DNA of 64,000 bases from Pseudocercospora fijiensis CIRAD86 (taxonomy: Eukaryota; Ascomycota; Dothideomycetes; Mycosphaerellales; Mycosphaerellaceae). This document shows positions 33,974 through 46,741 of this stretch, piece after piece. The position numbers were made by a program, and so were the translations under genes. The notes under the pieces are model-generated. The model was not told the DNA's origin. It was given only the letters and a program-made list of their open reading frames with translations, and ran no database searches. How positions within the stretch are numbered: position 1 is the first letter of the stretch; each line of letters opens with the position of its first letter. The stretch lies in assembly GCF_000340215.1 (NCBI RefSeq), contig NW_006921540.1, positions 180,377 through 244,376 of the forward strand. The letters are read 5' to 3'.

Positions 33974-36091
33974 CTATAATCTATCCCACCACTCCTTCCT
34001 CTCCGTAACACCCTGACCCAACTGCACATCCTGCTGCTGCTGCTGCTGAGATTGTACCTGCTGTAGCACACTACTCCGTCTCTTCTCCTGCAAACTCCGT
34101 CGATACTCCGCGCGCTCCAACGCCAAACGCTCATGCGCCCGTTCCGACTCCAAAACTCTCCGATCACTCGCCCCACCCCCAGATCTCGCACGCCGATGCA
34201 CAGTCGGGACGCGAACGACCGGGACCGAAGCATTCGAAGGCCGGGGCGAAGAAGAAGAATTCGTCTTCGCGGAAAAAGAAAGACTCATGCTCCAACGCTT
34301 GATCGAACCGAGGAGCCCCGTTTGCGAAGACTCGAATTCTGGCTGATGAGTGGTGGTGGTGGTGGCAGATGAATATGATGCAGGGAACGCACTACTCCGT
34401 CGTCTCCGCTCGTCCCTCCCCCGCAAAGAAAAAAACCCCCCATACCGCCAAAACCGAAAACTGCCCCAGAACGTCCCGTCACTTCCCGGAATATGTCTCC
34501 AAGGCTTCTCGCGCCAACAGAAAATACTCACATCCGCGAAACCCATGATGCTTTGGCAGAAGACACTGATGACGCTGATGGCGTAGATGGGGTGTTGGGC
34601 GAAATGATTGCTGTAGTTGAGAGCGTGCGCGACGAAAGGGATGATCCAGAGGATGAGGTAGATGGTTGGGTAGATGAAGAGCAGACGGAGTTGGCGTTGG
34701 ATAGCTCTGCGGCGTTGGTGGAGGGCGGTGGTTGCGGGGTTTTCTTCGTGCACGAGGGATTTGGAGATTATTGGGTTGTTGCGGGTTGTGGAGGAGGGTT
34801 TGTGTTCGGTGATTGTGTCGAGGGGGGCTGGGGAGGAGTTTTCGGCTGAGGGGCGGTTGGTGGAGTCTAGAGGGGGAGGAGGGGCGAAGTCTTCGGCGCC
34901 TATGCCGGGTTCGATTTGTTTGCTGCCACGACGGGAGGATGGGAGGCTTTTGCTGGTGGGTGAGAGTGGTCCGGGTGTGATCTGGTCTGCGGAGTCGGGG
35001 GCGTTTGCGAAGGGGGAGGACCAAGTCGGGACTGAGGATCTTCTTCCTTCGTTGAATCGAGCGGCTTTGAGAATCCCATGCAAGGATGGTTTGCTGTTTG
35101 CTGTGCTGTCATCATCATCATCAGGAGCTACATCGTCGTCGCCAGGCGGCTGCTTCTCTGCAAAGGCGCCATCCGAGATTGACGAAAGGTCGCGGCGCAT
35201 TGCCACCGTCCCAGCAGTATTAACGGCATTCAATGCTGATGTGTCCATGTTCGGAATGCCGACACTCGAACTCTGATCATTCTCCTGCCCAAACACCCTA
35301 AACTCAAATCCCACATGCCGATATATGCGGATTGCTACACCCATGACGAAGATCCAAATGAGATATCTCGGGATCCACGACAGAGCCAGACGATACCAGA
35401 TGGGGCGAACAGGCAACGAGCAGAATCCACCCTGGGAAATAAATGCCGGTCCCGAGTTGACAAACGCCAAAGCGCTCATCATGTTGGGTACAACGAACCA
35501 GCCGGCAATGACAAAGTGCCGTATCCGATAGAGCCCATCGTGACCCAGAAAAGAGCGAGCAGGCGGAAAGATTTGAAGCGACATGTGTAAGCTCATCAGG
35601 AAGATGGCACAATCGCACGCTTCCAAGCCCACCTGCAAGAAATAGCCGCTCGCCTGACAGAAGCTCGACTGTGTGTAGATATGCCCTCTGGCAAGAGTCG
35701 TGCTGGAAAAAATCAAGAACCAAGCCGACTTCCAGAAATCGCCGATGAGTAAGAGAAGCACCAGATCGCGGCGGAAATTGCGGCGCATCATGCAAAACCA
35801 GTAGAGAGCACATAACGCCGCGATGATGCTGATGCTTGAGAATGTGGAAGCGATGATCTGGAGCTGAAATTGCTGTGTTCTCGCGAGGATGGCGGAGGCG
35901 TTGAAGTCGGGGTTGTAGCCGAGAGACTCGCGAGTCTGCAATGGCACATCGTAGAGTCCCGCCATCGCTGCCGTGTGTGCGGAAGAAGGGGATGAGATGG
36001 TACTTGTTGGTGCTAAAGCCATGGCATCGTGCCAGACTTGACCCATGCCTCTCATGTTGCCGGTCGAATGCCCCAAAGGCAGCAGAGGCAT
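33974..36091 (-). CDS. Git3/GPR1-type nutrient-sensing G-protein-coupled receptor
   Basis: Seven-transmembrane receptor of the Git3 family, which in yeasts senses glucose upstream of Galpha-cAMP-PKA. Intronless; first ATG at 36091 (A at -3), 705 residues. Predicted helices at about 78-101, 108-132, 146-170, 191-212, 233-256, then a third intracellular loop of about 210 residues (Ser/Pro/Asp-rich), and helices at 467-491 and 500-526. This five-plus-two split with a long loop is characteristic of Git3 and Git3_C. Two Cys (about 145 and 224) could form the extracellular disulfide. The C-terminal tail is Ser/Arg-rich with a Gln run encoded by CTG/CAG repeats (34032-34047). It lies on a 3-kb island between two RIP-scarred blocks yet is intact. 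The ligand is unknown. Confidence 0.88.
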   Translation of the reverse strand: MPLLPLGHSTGNMRGMGQVWHDAMALAPTSTISSPSSAHTAAMAGLYDVPLQTRESLGYNPDFNASAILARTQQFQLQIIASTFSSISIIAALCALYWFCMMRRNFRRDLVLLLLIGDFWKSAWFLIFSSTTLARGHIYTQSSFCQASGYFLQVGLEACDCAIFLMSLHMSLQIFPPARSFLGHDGLYRIRHFVIAGWFVVPNMMSALAFVNSGPAFISQGGFCSLPVRPIWYRLALSWIPRYLIWIFVMGVAIRIYRHVGFEFRVFGQENDQSSSVGIPNMDTSALNAVNTAGTVAMRRDLSSISDGAFAEKQPPGDDDVAPDDDDDSTANSKPSLHGILKAARFNEGRRSSVPTWSSPFANAPDSADQITPGPLSPTSKSLPSSRRGSKQIEPGIGAEDFAPPPPLDSTNRPSAENSSPAPLDTITEHKPSSTTRNNPIISKSLVHEENPATTALHQRRRAIQRQLRLLFIYPTIYLILWIIPFVAHALNYSNHFAQHPIYAISVISVFCQSIMGFADVSIFCWREKPWRHIPGSDGTFWGSFRFWRYGGFFSLRGRDERRRRSSAFPASYSSATTTTTHQPEFESSQTGLLGSIKRWSMSLSFSAKTNSSSSPRPSNASVPVVRVPTVHRRARSGGGASDRRVLESERAHERLALERAEYRRSLQEKRRSSVLQQVQSQQQQQQDVQLGQGVTERKEWWDRL

Positions 36092-36898
36092 TGTCGTCGG
36101 AGCCCAGTGCACATCTGAAGCTGGAAGCCGCAGAAAGAATTGTTGTGGGTGGGCCGCTGGTGCTGTCGAGATGCACCAGCTGCCTTCTGTGCCTATGAAG
36201 ACATGCCGACAGCGAGCGAGATAATGGAGGGCCTAGATTCGCGGCTGTCGCCCAGGTATCAGGGACGTGTGTAGTTCATTCAGTCGCAAGCGGAAACGCA
36301 AGTCGCTGGGGTGAAGACGACAGAAAATTGAGATATGCAAGTTTGCGTTCCAGAGGTCGAATGCGGAGTTACGCAGCTCTCAATCGGCAGTTTTCTTTCT
36401 TCCCGCGGCCCAGGCCCAAGACAGTGATTTTAGACTCTTGAGTGGTTCGGAATGCTCCCAAGCTACCGCTCCTTTCGTAGTCAGTCTTTCAGGTTGCGTG
36501 GGAGGGATGAAGTTTTCGCGATCACCGCTTTCGTCGTGAGATGGTGGTGGTGGTGGTGGTGGTGGTGATGGTGGTGGGCGGAAGGGCAAGGGATGTATCC
36601 AGGCGAACAGCTTGCATTCCTCGTGCATGGAAAGAAACCCGCGTGAGTGGAGGGTGTCCAGCCATGCCAACGGTATCGTCCCGAACAGTGCGGATGCAGC
36701 AGCTGAAGAAGGGTCGGGGGATGCCTTTTTGAGCACTCCGGCTCGCCTAAAGCTGAAGATCACTACGGCTTCTAGGCCGAGAAGGATTGTGGGTGGTGGA
36801 AGAGAGCAAGATCGACAGCCACGGGCTTGAAATAGGTGTCTGTATACTGGCACCTCGCTAAATCTCGCTTAACTCGCTTCGTAGAGGACCCGTAATTA
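36092..36898. other. Receptor upstream region with GGT microsatellite
   Basis: About 800 bp of normal composition. It holds a (GGT)n tract at about 36542-36578. A 157-codon minus-strand frame here is proline-run junk created by that tract. No gene is called. Confidence 0.5.
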
Positions 36899-37996
36899 AT
36901 GACGTTTGTGTGGGCCCGCCAAGACCCACGATTTTGTATGTGTTCGGGGCATAATTTTAGGAATTATCGAAACAACTAATACCTTATCGCCTCTACTATT
37001 ATCGCGCTAATAGAAGAACCGGCGCCTAGAAGCTATAATAGCTTTAAGGCTATTCGAGAGAGGCTGTTTCTTACTAAGAAGGACGTTGCTATGCCGTACG
37101 ACGATTTCCTTATCGCTATAAAGCTAATATCTAATATATATAGTCGCAATAAGGTTACTAAGGTAAAGCCTAATCGTACTAGCGGTAGATACCTATCGAA
37201 GGCATATTATCGTTATATTAAGTTGAAATAGATAGCGGCGGCGGATAAGAAGAAGGGCATAGAAGGCGGTAGTAGTTATTATAAACCCGAGTTTGCTACT
37301 AACGACTATTATAAGGTTAGCTTAGTCGTTAATATATATTAGGACAGTAAGCAAGGCTCTCCTATTAATGTCGTTATTAAGCGGACCGATTATCGTTATT
37401 AGCATACCTATACGCTCTAGTAATGCGACGTATAGCGGTCGAATGCCTATTTTAAGGAAATAGGCTAGAAGTTATTAGATTAGTTACTATAGACTAGTCG
37501 AGTAAGAGTAGAACCGCCGCTTTAATCTATACTATAATCTATAGATAGGCGCGTAAGAGCACTACGACAGACAGCTACTATAGGCGCTAACTAATAAGGC
37601 ATTAGAAGAGTAGGTAGAGCGAGTGCGACAATAGCGATAGTAAGGTAGATAGATAGCAATAGCGATAGTAAGGCAGATAGACAGACAAGCAAGAGCGCGT
37701 TAATAATACCTATATTTTGCTATACTATTAATGCCTTACTAATACTTTAGCTTTATTTTAAACTAGTGCCGGCGGCGGCGACAGCAGGTGCTAGCGGTAC
37801 TAGCGGTGCTAGCGGTGCTACGCTATTCCTAAAGAAGAGCTAGAAATAGGTGCGTTTCGTTATAATTATTAGGAACCGCGTACTTCCGAAGGCACGTACG
37901 GCCTTAGCGGTGCTAGAATATAGACACCCCTTAAAATGGCGTTTATACACCCGGCAATGCTCTAGCAATTCTAACTGCTCCGAAGCTACGTTAATC
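36899..37996 (+). pseudogene. Decayed reading frame of unknown function, RIP-stopped and split by a MULE
   Basis: One plus-strand frame (codons starting at positions congruent to 2 mod 3) reads as protein-like sequence from about 36,960, possibly from the ATG at 36899, to 37996. I count 18 in-frame stops, all TAA or TAG and none TGA, as expected if RIP turned CAA/CAG (Gln) into stops. Readable pieces include KDVAMPYDDFLIAIKLISN, ADKKKGIEGGSSYYKPEF, a Gly/Ala/Ser repeat (TAGASGTSGASGATL) and EYRHPLKWRLYTRQCSSNSN. The frame is cut by the MULE exactly at its 9-bp target site and continues in frame at 55410, ending at a TAG at 55422-55424. I do not recognise the family. It could be a host gene from a duplicated region or an older mobile element. 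Confidence 0.5.
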
Positions 37997-38039
37997 CTTA
38001 GATACTTCCCCGAGCCCTAGCTAGCTGCCCGAGCCCTAG
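37997..38039 (+). repeat. Left terminal inverted repeat of MULE
   Basis: 43 bp, CTTAGATACTTCC... ending GAGCCCTAG. It contains two direct copies of CCCGAGCCCTAG separated by a few bases, possible transposase-binding sites. Confidence 0.85.
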
Positions 38040-39639
38040 TAATATAGTAGATTATAGAATCCGCTGTTCCTAACAAAATCGCGTAGGGAAGCGATTTCCG
38101 GATCCCCGCAACTACTACTAACCGGGCAACTACTTCTATACTGCTACTAGCTATAAAGCTAAAGTTTGTTAGCAAATTAGTAGTGTAGCAAAATTTAAGG
38201 TATTATTAGTTGCTATCTACTTAGATCTAAGCGGGTTACGACCTATAGCCTTATAACTACGTAATACTATATATACTAGCTTATACTAATCTCTCTACTA
38301 CTAACTAGCCTACTACTATATATAATACTACTACTAAGTAAACTAATAGTACTATTACTATAGTACCTAGTAGTAAAGTAGCCGTCCTATTAGCTATATA
38401 AGCGACTATTATTATTATTACTAGTACTAGTAGTATTGCTAAGTAGCCTATCGTTATTACTATTTAAATAACGCTGCCTATTACTATTTAAACAACGCTA
38501 CCTATTACTAAGTACGCTATTCTTTACGCGCTCGAAGGTTATTAAGTTCTTACCCTAGAAGGTCTAGCTTAGAAGGAGGTTATAGTTTAACCGCGAAGTG
38601 CTTCTTAACGTAGATTATAGCACTCGAAGCCTTAAGGGTAGTAGGTAGGTCTATATAGATAGTTAGCCTTCTAGTAAGGTTACTACTACGTACGGTACTA
38701 GCTCTTTACGTACTTATAGTAGTCTATAATAGTCGTTCTTAGCTAAGTAAGCGATATACTAGGCTCGAGAGTAAAGTTAGTTATTATCGCTATATTTAGC
38801 TTCCGCTTCTTAGTAGTAATAGTATTTAAGTTAAGTAGTAAGTATACGCTTTATTATATAGATAGTCGCTCTACTAGTAAGAGGTTTACGGTTACTAAAA
38901 ATAACCTTTAGCTTATATAGACGAGACTCTTACTTCTTTATAAAGTCGATAAGCTAGTAGTCGTAGAAGTAGCGTAGTAATAGTACTACTCGCGAGCTAC
39001 TTGTCTTAATTAGCTTTATAATCTCGTATTTATACGGATAACCGAAGGTTTTAGTAAGATAATTATTATAGCGGCACTACGGATAGCTATATAAGAAGGC
39101 GGAGTGCTTAATCTTATTACTATTATCGTTAGTCGTAGTCCTTAGAAGGGTAATAGCATATTTATATAGCTTAGCTACTTCGAGAAGGCAATAGTCGCTA
39201 ATAACTCGAGAGATACTAGTATAGAAGGCTCTAGTTAGTAACTTGTTATACCTTTTTAGGTTGTCTACTCTCGTAGTACGGCGGCGGTCGTAGCCTTCTT
39301 AATACTAATTAAGAAGCGACTCGAAGAGCGTAAAGATATCGTGTCTGCTACTATAGTTAAGCTAGAGCTTAATACGTCTATAGTAAGACTCGACTCGAGA
39401 GGTTGTCTTATAACTAAAATATAGGACTTAGTTAGTCTAGTAGTTAACAATCCGAGTCTTATAGAACTACTAGTTCTTATAAAGATAGGCCTTAAATGTA
39501 GGATATGCGTTATCTGGCTTAATAACGTTATTATTAAACTCTTCCTTAGTCTTACTATATATAGTATAAGTAAATAGCTTTATAAACTAAGTTATAGATA
39601 GACTATTAGTCTAACAACCGTTAGATTTAATCTATATAA

Positions 39640-40460
39640 AGTCGCCTCGCTTCTTCCTTACTCGAGTAAGTATATCTTAGTTTAGGTACTACTTATAGAC
39701 GATATTCGAGGCCTTTGGAAACACCTCGTTAACCGCTAGTATTAAGGCTTCTTTACGATTAGTCGCTATAACGAGAGGTATAGTATAGCAGCCTTATTTA
39801 AGGCCCTTCCTTATAGATAGTAATAACTCGACAAAGTTAGCTTTCTTAGGCTTAATCGTATCGTTTATCGGTTTAGCGGCGACTATATCTAGTAACTCGA
39901 GGTTATATAGATTAGTCGAATAAGTAGTATCGAGAATTAGCTAATAAGGCGTCGCTTTAAAGGCCTCGAACGAGGTTAGATAAAGAGCTACTATTACCTT
40001 AATTAAACCCTCCTCGTCTATCTTAATATTATAGAAGATAGAGCACTAATCGAGTAGGTTAACTATCCGCTAAGCTTAGTTATTAGTACGCCGCTTATAA
40101 AGAGTCCTATTCTAGGAGATATTATATATATCGTAAGATTTAAGTATTACTCCGCGCCCTTAAAAATAGGCTATTATCTTCGATATTAGTATATAAGCCT
40201 ATTATAAGCGCTCTAATTACTCGAGGAAGTCGGGACTCGGCCGTTTTTAAGCGCTACCGGATAGTAGCAAGTACGACAACGTCGTCCTTCTTATAGTTAT
40301 ACTAATAGTATTCTTCCTTACTAGAATAGCGAATTTGCTACTTACTATCTAGCTTAAGAGGGCGGATAGTAATAGTATAGAAATAGAACTTATAGTCTAT
40401 CTTTTTCGTCTTCTTCTATACCTTATTTATAGTATTCTAGGTACGCTTATCTAGTTAACT
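39640..40460 (-). pseudogene. MULE transposase remnant (core part)
   Basis: Minus-strand sequence with LILDTTYSTNLYN (the first catalytic Asp region of MULE DDE domains) and YTIPLVIATNRKEALILA followed by NEVFPKASNIVYK (second Asp region degenerate, W-H-I-N-K equivalent). In-frame TAG/TAA codons throughout. The gene is cut at 40460 by Gypsy B. Confidence 0.75.
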
Positions 40461-40657
40461 TGTAAGAAGGGTTATATTAGTAGGTAGATAGGGTAGTAGT
40501 AGGTATAGGTAGTATTCGATAGAGAGCTAGGAGGAGAGGGAGGAAGGTAGGCTAGTTAGTCTAACGCTAAGCGCTAAGCCTAGCCTAAGGCACTAAGACC
40601 CTAGCTTTACTTAGCCTAGTTATATACTAATTACGTATAGCCCCTTTAGCCCTAATA
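40461..40657 (-). repeat. Left LTR of Gypsy B
   Basis: 197 bp, TGTAAGAAGG to CCTAATA. Subtype with AGGTATAGGTAGTATTCG. Confidence 0.88.
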
Positions 40658-43600
40658 TACGCTTCCCTTCTAAAGGCCGCGCCCTCGTAGCCTGTCTATA
40701 TTCTAATCTCGACCTCTATTGCTACTAACTTAGCAAGTCTAATAAGCTACTTAGATCGCGCTAAATTAAACACTTAACTACCTAATTATATAACTATATT
40801 AAACCTTACCTTCTAATATAATGTTTAACTCTAACTGCGCTATTCCTATATATAACAACCTATAAAGTAATATATATCTATAAGAATTAAGGACTATCGA
40901 CTAATTATAATACGAGCGCGTCTTCTCTACTATAATAGATAGGCGTACGAGGTATTGTAGTACTACCTCCGTTCTAAGTAATATCGTATCGAGTTCTTTG
41001 CGTCTACTTTTAAAAGACCTAGTAATGTCCGCTCCGAGGGTTGTTCTTATTATTATAAGGGCTATTATTTACTATCGTAGTTTCGCTAGCCCTAATTAGT
41101 TAGGTTTAGCAGCCTTTAATTGTTAATTAATCTTATCTTTTTAAAAACGCAGTTCGTCTAGTTTCTATAGATAAAGGCTATTATAAGTATAATAGTTAAG
41201 GTTCGCTTCGCTTAAAGGGTCGGAAAGATTAAGGAGTAATCTATTATTCGCAAGATCGACCCTAGCTAGCTTAGCTCTATATTTTTGCCCTTAGTTAGTC
41301 TATTAGTCGTTTAACCTTTTTAGTCCCTAAGCCCTTCGAACGGCTTAGCCCCTTTTAACCTAGTATCTTAGCCTTAGGCTTATAGTATAGGTAAGGTTGT
41401 TCTTATAGGTATAGCGATAATAGTAGGTAATATTAACAATAGCGGCGCTAGCCGTCTTAGCGCTAACTTTACCTTGCTTCTAATTTCCTTCTTCGACTAA
41501 TAATACACTCTATAATACTATTACTAATATAGCCGCGCCGTCCCCCTAGCTATCGCTAGCTCGTTACGCGACACTATCGTTATTATTATTATTATTACCC
41601 GCGCGCGCGATATCCTCGCCGGTCGCCTAGGCCTCGAGGCCTCGATAGAAGGAAGGAATAAAAGGGGGGCCTAAATACTAGGAGGGGGCCTTATAGGGCG
41701 CGTTAGTAAAGAGGTAGAATCCTTAAAAGAGTAGGGGATTAGTCGACAGTTATAGCGCGCTCGTTAATACTCGGTACGCGCTCGCTATTATAGTATAGTC
41801 TCGTTGTTCCTTACTAATAATTGCTTGCTTCTAATTAGTTAGCTTAATAGCATCCCGGGGATAGTATTGTTCCTAGGCCTCTCTAGTAACATTATAGGCT
41901 CTTAGCCTTCTTCTTGTTCTTTATACTAGTCTAATACTCGTCTAACAACTTAGCTATATCCTTAAAGGAGTCTTTAGCTTCCTACGAGTCCTATTCGGGT
42001 AAATAGCCTTACTATCTTAATAGGTACTCCTTCTTGCCTTACCTAGTCCGATGCTTTAGTATACGTTCTATAGACTATAGCTCTTTACTATTAGCTAAGA
42101 CTTCTTCTAATTTAGTAGGCGCTTTATCGCCTTCGCGCTAGTAGTATAGTTTAAGAAGGGATATATAGAAGGTCTTATAGATAGTATAATAAGGAGGAAG
42201 CTATAACTAGTAGGCCTATATACCCTTAGCCTCTCGAATACGGAACGGGCTAATGTATCTTAGTACGAGTTTAGGCCTTGTTTTGCTATTAGGTAATAGG
42301 TGTTTACGGATGCGGAGGTTCTTCGTACTAAGTATAACTATATCGCCTTGTTTAAAGGTTATTAGTATATAGCGCTTATCGTAGTAGGTCTTTTAGTACT
42401 CTTAAGCCTTTATTAGCTTCTTAGCTATTTTAGTATAGATTTCTCGCATCTTCTAGATACTTTCTATTGCCGCTAGTGTCTCTAGTACTTAACGCGCTTC
42501 CCTTTCCTTACGCTCGGCCTCGAGCGTTAGTAGGTCTTATAGTAAAGCAGCGTTTTAGCCTATTATAGCTATATATAGTAAAACCTTAGTCGATAAGTAT
42601 ATACTATTGTTATATACAAATTCTATAGGCTATAGGAGGTTAACCCAATCCTCGGGGTTCTTATTAATATAGCTACGCAGGTACTACTATAGGGTGGTAT
42701 TCTACCTCTCTATTTAACCGTTAGTCTATAGATAGAAGGCTATTAATAGCGAATGCTTTAGTCTTAGCTATAGGTATATCTCGCTCTAATAATGCGATAT
42801 TAGTATCGATCTACGATTAGATACTATCCCCTTAGGGGTTCCCTAATAGGTATAGAAGATATTGTTCTATAGCGCTTCTGCTATATTAATAGCATTCTAA
42901 TCTTTCCGCGCCGGGATATATTAAGCGCCTTTAGTAAATCGATCTACTATAATAAGGATAGTATTATATATATCCTTGCTACCTTTACGCTTAGTAGGAG
43001 GAAGGCCTATAATAAAATCTATTATAAGTTCTACGAATAGCTTCCTAGGAATAGGAAGTAAAGACAACTCGCTAAATAGTAGGTGCTTTAGGGCTTTAAT
43101 ACGCTAGTATACTACGTAGGTCTATACGTATTCTTTTATATGCCGCTTACTATTTAGCTAGTAGTATATACGCGATAGTAGCTCGTACAACCTCTCTATA
43201 CTATAGTAACTAGCGAGCTTACTATTATAGTGCCTCTTTAAAAGCTCTTATCTAATCGATTGTTTAGCGGGGATATAGTATCTACCTTTAAACTTTAAGT
43301 AACCTTCGTCGTCGATTAACTAATTACTCTTGCTAGATCGAGTCGTTCGTCTACTTATAAGCCTATTAATACGTTTAATAGTAAAGGCGTCCCTCTACTA
43401 AGCCTGTAATAGCTTATCTATAAACGACTAACTATCCCTATTTATAAGGTTATTTAATAGCACCCTCGCTATTAAACGAGGTACGCATTATAAATATCTA
43501 ATAGTACTAGCAGCCGGAACTACTATAACCTCTTCTATAGTACTGTCGCTATATAGGCTATTACTATAGATAGCAATGTCTTTAATCGAGTTATTATAGC

Positions 43601-44744
43601 TCGAGCGATCTACGTCCTTTCTAACGTATACTAGAAGAACGATAACTTCGCTATAGTATTTGTTGCCGCCGCGGGGTCCGGAGGTCCGCTTATCCTACGC
43701 TTGCTTATTAATAATACGGGCTATAGCAACCTTATACTATAGAGTTAGAAACAATAAATTAATAGATTAATAAGTCTCGCTATCGTAATTAGGCCGCCTC
43801 GATAGGCTATTAGTAGGGTTACTTACGCCTAGCCGATATAGTATATTAAAATCGAACCTAGCGAGGTAGACGGCCTATCTAGCCTATCGACCTATAACCC
43901 TAGTAACCTTCGTAATTCTACGGAGGTTGTTATAGTCCGTATAGACCTAAATTGTATACTAAGCACTATCGAGATAGTAGAGCTAGTGCTTAAAGGCTTC
44001 TACGATTACTAGAAGCTCTTAGTCGTAGGTCTCGTATCGACGTTCTATATCGATTATCTTTCGTAAAAAGAAGGCAATCGGGTGCTAGTAGGTATTATTA
44101 GCCTATTGTAACATAATAGCTAATATAGCGAACTATAAAGCGTTAGTTTTAATTCGTATCTGTTTACTTAGTACGAAATAGTATAATAAGGGGACTTTAG
44201 TAAAGCGTTACTTTAAACTATTAAAAGCGGCTTATGTTTTATTAGTCTATTTGAACTCTCTAGAAGGGTTTGCCTTAGTCTTAGTAAGCTTAGTTAATAG
44301 CATTATATGCCTCGAATAGCCTTTAATAAAGCGGCGGTAAAAGTTAGCAAAACCTAGGAATAATTAAAGCTCCTTAATACTAGTAGGTATTAGCTACTTA
44401 GTAATAGTCTTAATCTAATTAGGATTGGCCTTAATACCCTTAGTTAATACGAGGAAGCTAAAGAAGGCTACCTCCTTAGTAGTAAAGGTATACTTAGAAG
44501 GCTTATAATATAAGCTATAGGTCCTTAGGCGATCGAGTACCTTACAGACTATAGCCTAGTACTCCGTAATATTAGGTAAGTGTGTATAAACTAGGATGTT
44601 ATCTAGGTAAACTATATAGAGGTAATCTAATAGGCCTAATAGGGCCCGATTAATATAGGACTAGAATATTGCAGGGGCGTTAGCTAGCCTAAATAGTATA
44701 ACTAAGTACTTAAAATAGCTATAACAAGTACGGAAGGCTGTCTT

Positions 44745-45017
44745 CTATTCGTCGCCTTTACGAATATAGATACGGTAGTAGGCATCCTTAATGTCTAGTA
44801 TAGTATAGAAATAGGCGCTAGATAGGCGATCGAGGGTCTTATTAATAAGCGGAAGTAGACAGCGGTCTTTAATAGTAATAGTATTAAGCCTACGATAATC
44901 GATATATAGGCGTAGGCTACTATCCTTCTTTAGTACAAATAGGATAGGTATACTAGTAGGGCTATTGCTATACCGAATTCGACTATTAGCTAGGTTCTTA
45001 TCTAGGTACTTACGCAA
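44745..45017 (-). pseudogene. Reverse transcriptase remnant, Gypsy B
   Basis: A 90-codon open stretch with LYIDYRRLNTITIKDRCLLP and [10 protein letters not shown]. The downstream catalytic box near 44,600 reads YLDN, the second Asp changed by a TG-to-TA type mutation. Confidence 0.85.
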
Positions 45018-46543
45018 TATAGCAAGCTCTCGTTTACTAAGGTTATAGAGGGGCCTAAAAGGAACCTCCTTGCCCTATATAATATCGATCTTATAGTCCG
45101 TCTCTTTAAATATAGGCAATGTCGATACTAGGTAGTATTTAAACACATTAATATAGGTCTCTCGAATAGGCTATAGTATGCGAGCGAGCTAATTAGGGTC
45201 TATACTATTAGGAGGCATAGGCTTATCGTTATTACCTAATAGGTCGACTATTAGATCGGCTAAGGCAGGTATTAGGTTACCGATAAAAAGGACCCTAATA
45301 TTATTAGGGCACTCGCTAGTATTAATGTATTTAATGTCCTCTTTCCTAGCGATTCTAAATCGCTACTATTAGCTGCCTAGGTCTATAGCTACGGCGTAGT
45401 ACTTAAGGATAGGGTTACTAATAACAATATCGGATAGAAGGTTGTCTATATCTACTACGTAGGTAGTAAAATCTAGTAAGCGCTCGTTGCCGAGGTCGTC
45501 TCTTAGAACTATAGGGATATAGTAAGCCCTATAGGTTAAGTGCCGAGCGTTATTAAACTAAGCAAGGGTTAGTATATTAGTTCTAGGCAATTGTCGAAGG
45601 TCTAATTACTTAGCTAGGCGGTAGTTAATAAGGGCACTAACTGAATTTCCTAGATCTAGTATAACCTTAGTTTTATAGTTAGTTCTATACGTGTCCTATA
45701 TAAGACAGGTACGTATAATAGCTAGTATAATATCGATAGTTTTACGCCGTACGAGGCTAACAGTTAGTACGGCGCTTACTCTTTTTTCGAAGGTTAGCCT
45801 ATAGGGGTAGCGTTAGCCGCTAAAAGGTGTTTCCTATATTTAGTAGAAGCGCGGTTAATCCGGGTCTAATCCCTTAGTTTGTCGTATTAGCCTAATAGAT
45901 AGCTAGTACTATTATAGTTGAAGCACTTTAATCCGGTTAGGGGGTTGCTATAACCGTTATTATTACTATTATTAGTCGAGCGGTTAGCGTTATAAGGATA
46001 CGAGCCCCTTCTACGGCCCCTATTACGGCCTCCTCTATACGGCCGTCGGCTACGGCCTCTTCTACGGTCGTTGTTACTATTCCTATTGTTAGTATTATTG
46101 TTCTAGTAGGTACCTTAGTTTCCTCCGTAGGTACTACGGTTGCTACGGTTAGTATTAGCTAGTCGGATCCTCGATTCTAGTCGTTATTAGAGCTAGATAG
46201 CTCGTTTAGCTATTTCTACCTCGACTATAAATTAAATACGTATTAGGTTAGCCTATTTAAATATACGGCGACGGTCTAATTCGAGGATAAGCTCCTATCT
46301 AAGCTTTAGGCGTATTTCCGAGATCTATATAGAATTAGTCTTAGCCGGAAGGTCGTCTTTAAGGGTCTTTAAATAGGCCTCGAATAAGCAAGCCGATTAA
46401 TTAGTCTTTTGCTTAGCTCGAAGGTACTAGTCCTAAGTATATTATTGCCTTAGTATAGGGTTTCTAAGGGTGTCTAGTATAATAGTTTTATAGGTTTGCT
46501 ACTAAATAGCGGTCTAATTATCGAGGGAGTTAAAATAGTTATC

Positions 46544-46741
46544 TATAAGAAGGGTTATGTTAGTAGGTAGATAGGGTAGTAGTGAATTAGTATAGTATTC
46601 GATAGAGATCTAAGAGGAGAGGGAGGAAGGCAGGCTAGTTAGCCTAACGCTAAGCGCCAAGCCCTGCCTAAGGCATCAAGACCCTAGCTTTACTCGAGCC
46701 TAGTTATATGCTAATTACATGTAACCTCTTTAGTCCTAACA
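46544..46741 (-). repeat. Left LTR of Gypsy C
   Basis: 198 bp, TATAAGAAGG (from TGTAAG) to CCTAACA; terminal CA is intact at this end. Same subtype as the left LTR of copy A. Confidence 0.9.

Noticed and set aside
34032..34047. CTG repeat as a possible expansion locus
   Set aside because: Only about six units, coding for a short Gln run in the receptor tail; common in fungal proteins.
36380..36853. 157-codon minus-strand frame upstream of the receptor
   Set aside because: Its length depends on a (GGT)n microsatellite giving a proline run; no domain and no conserved composition.
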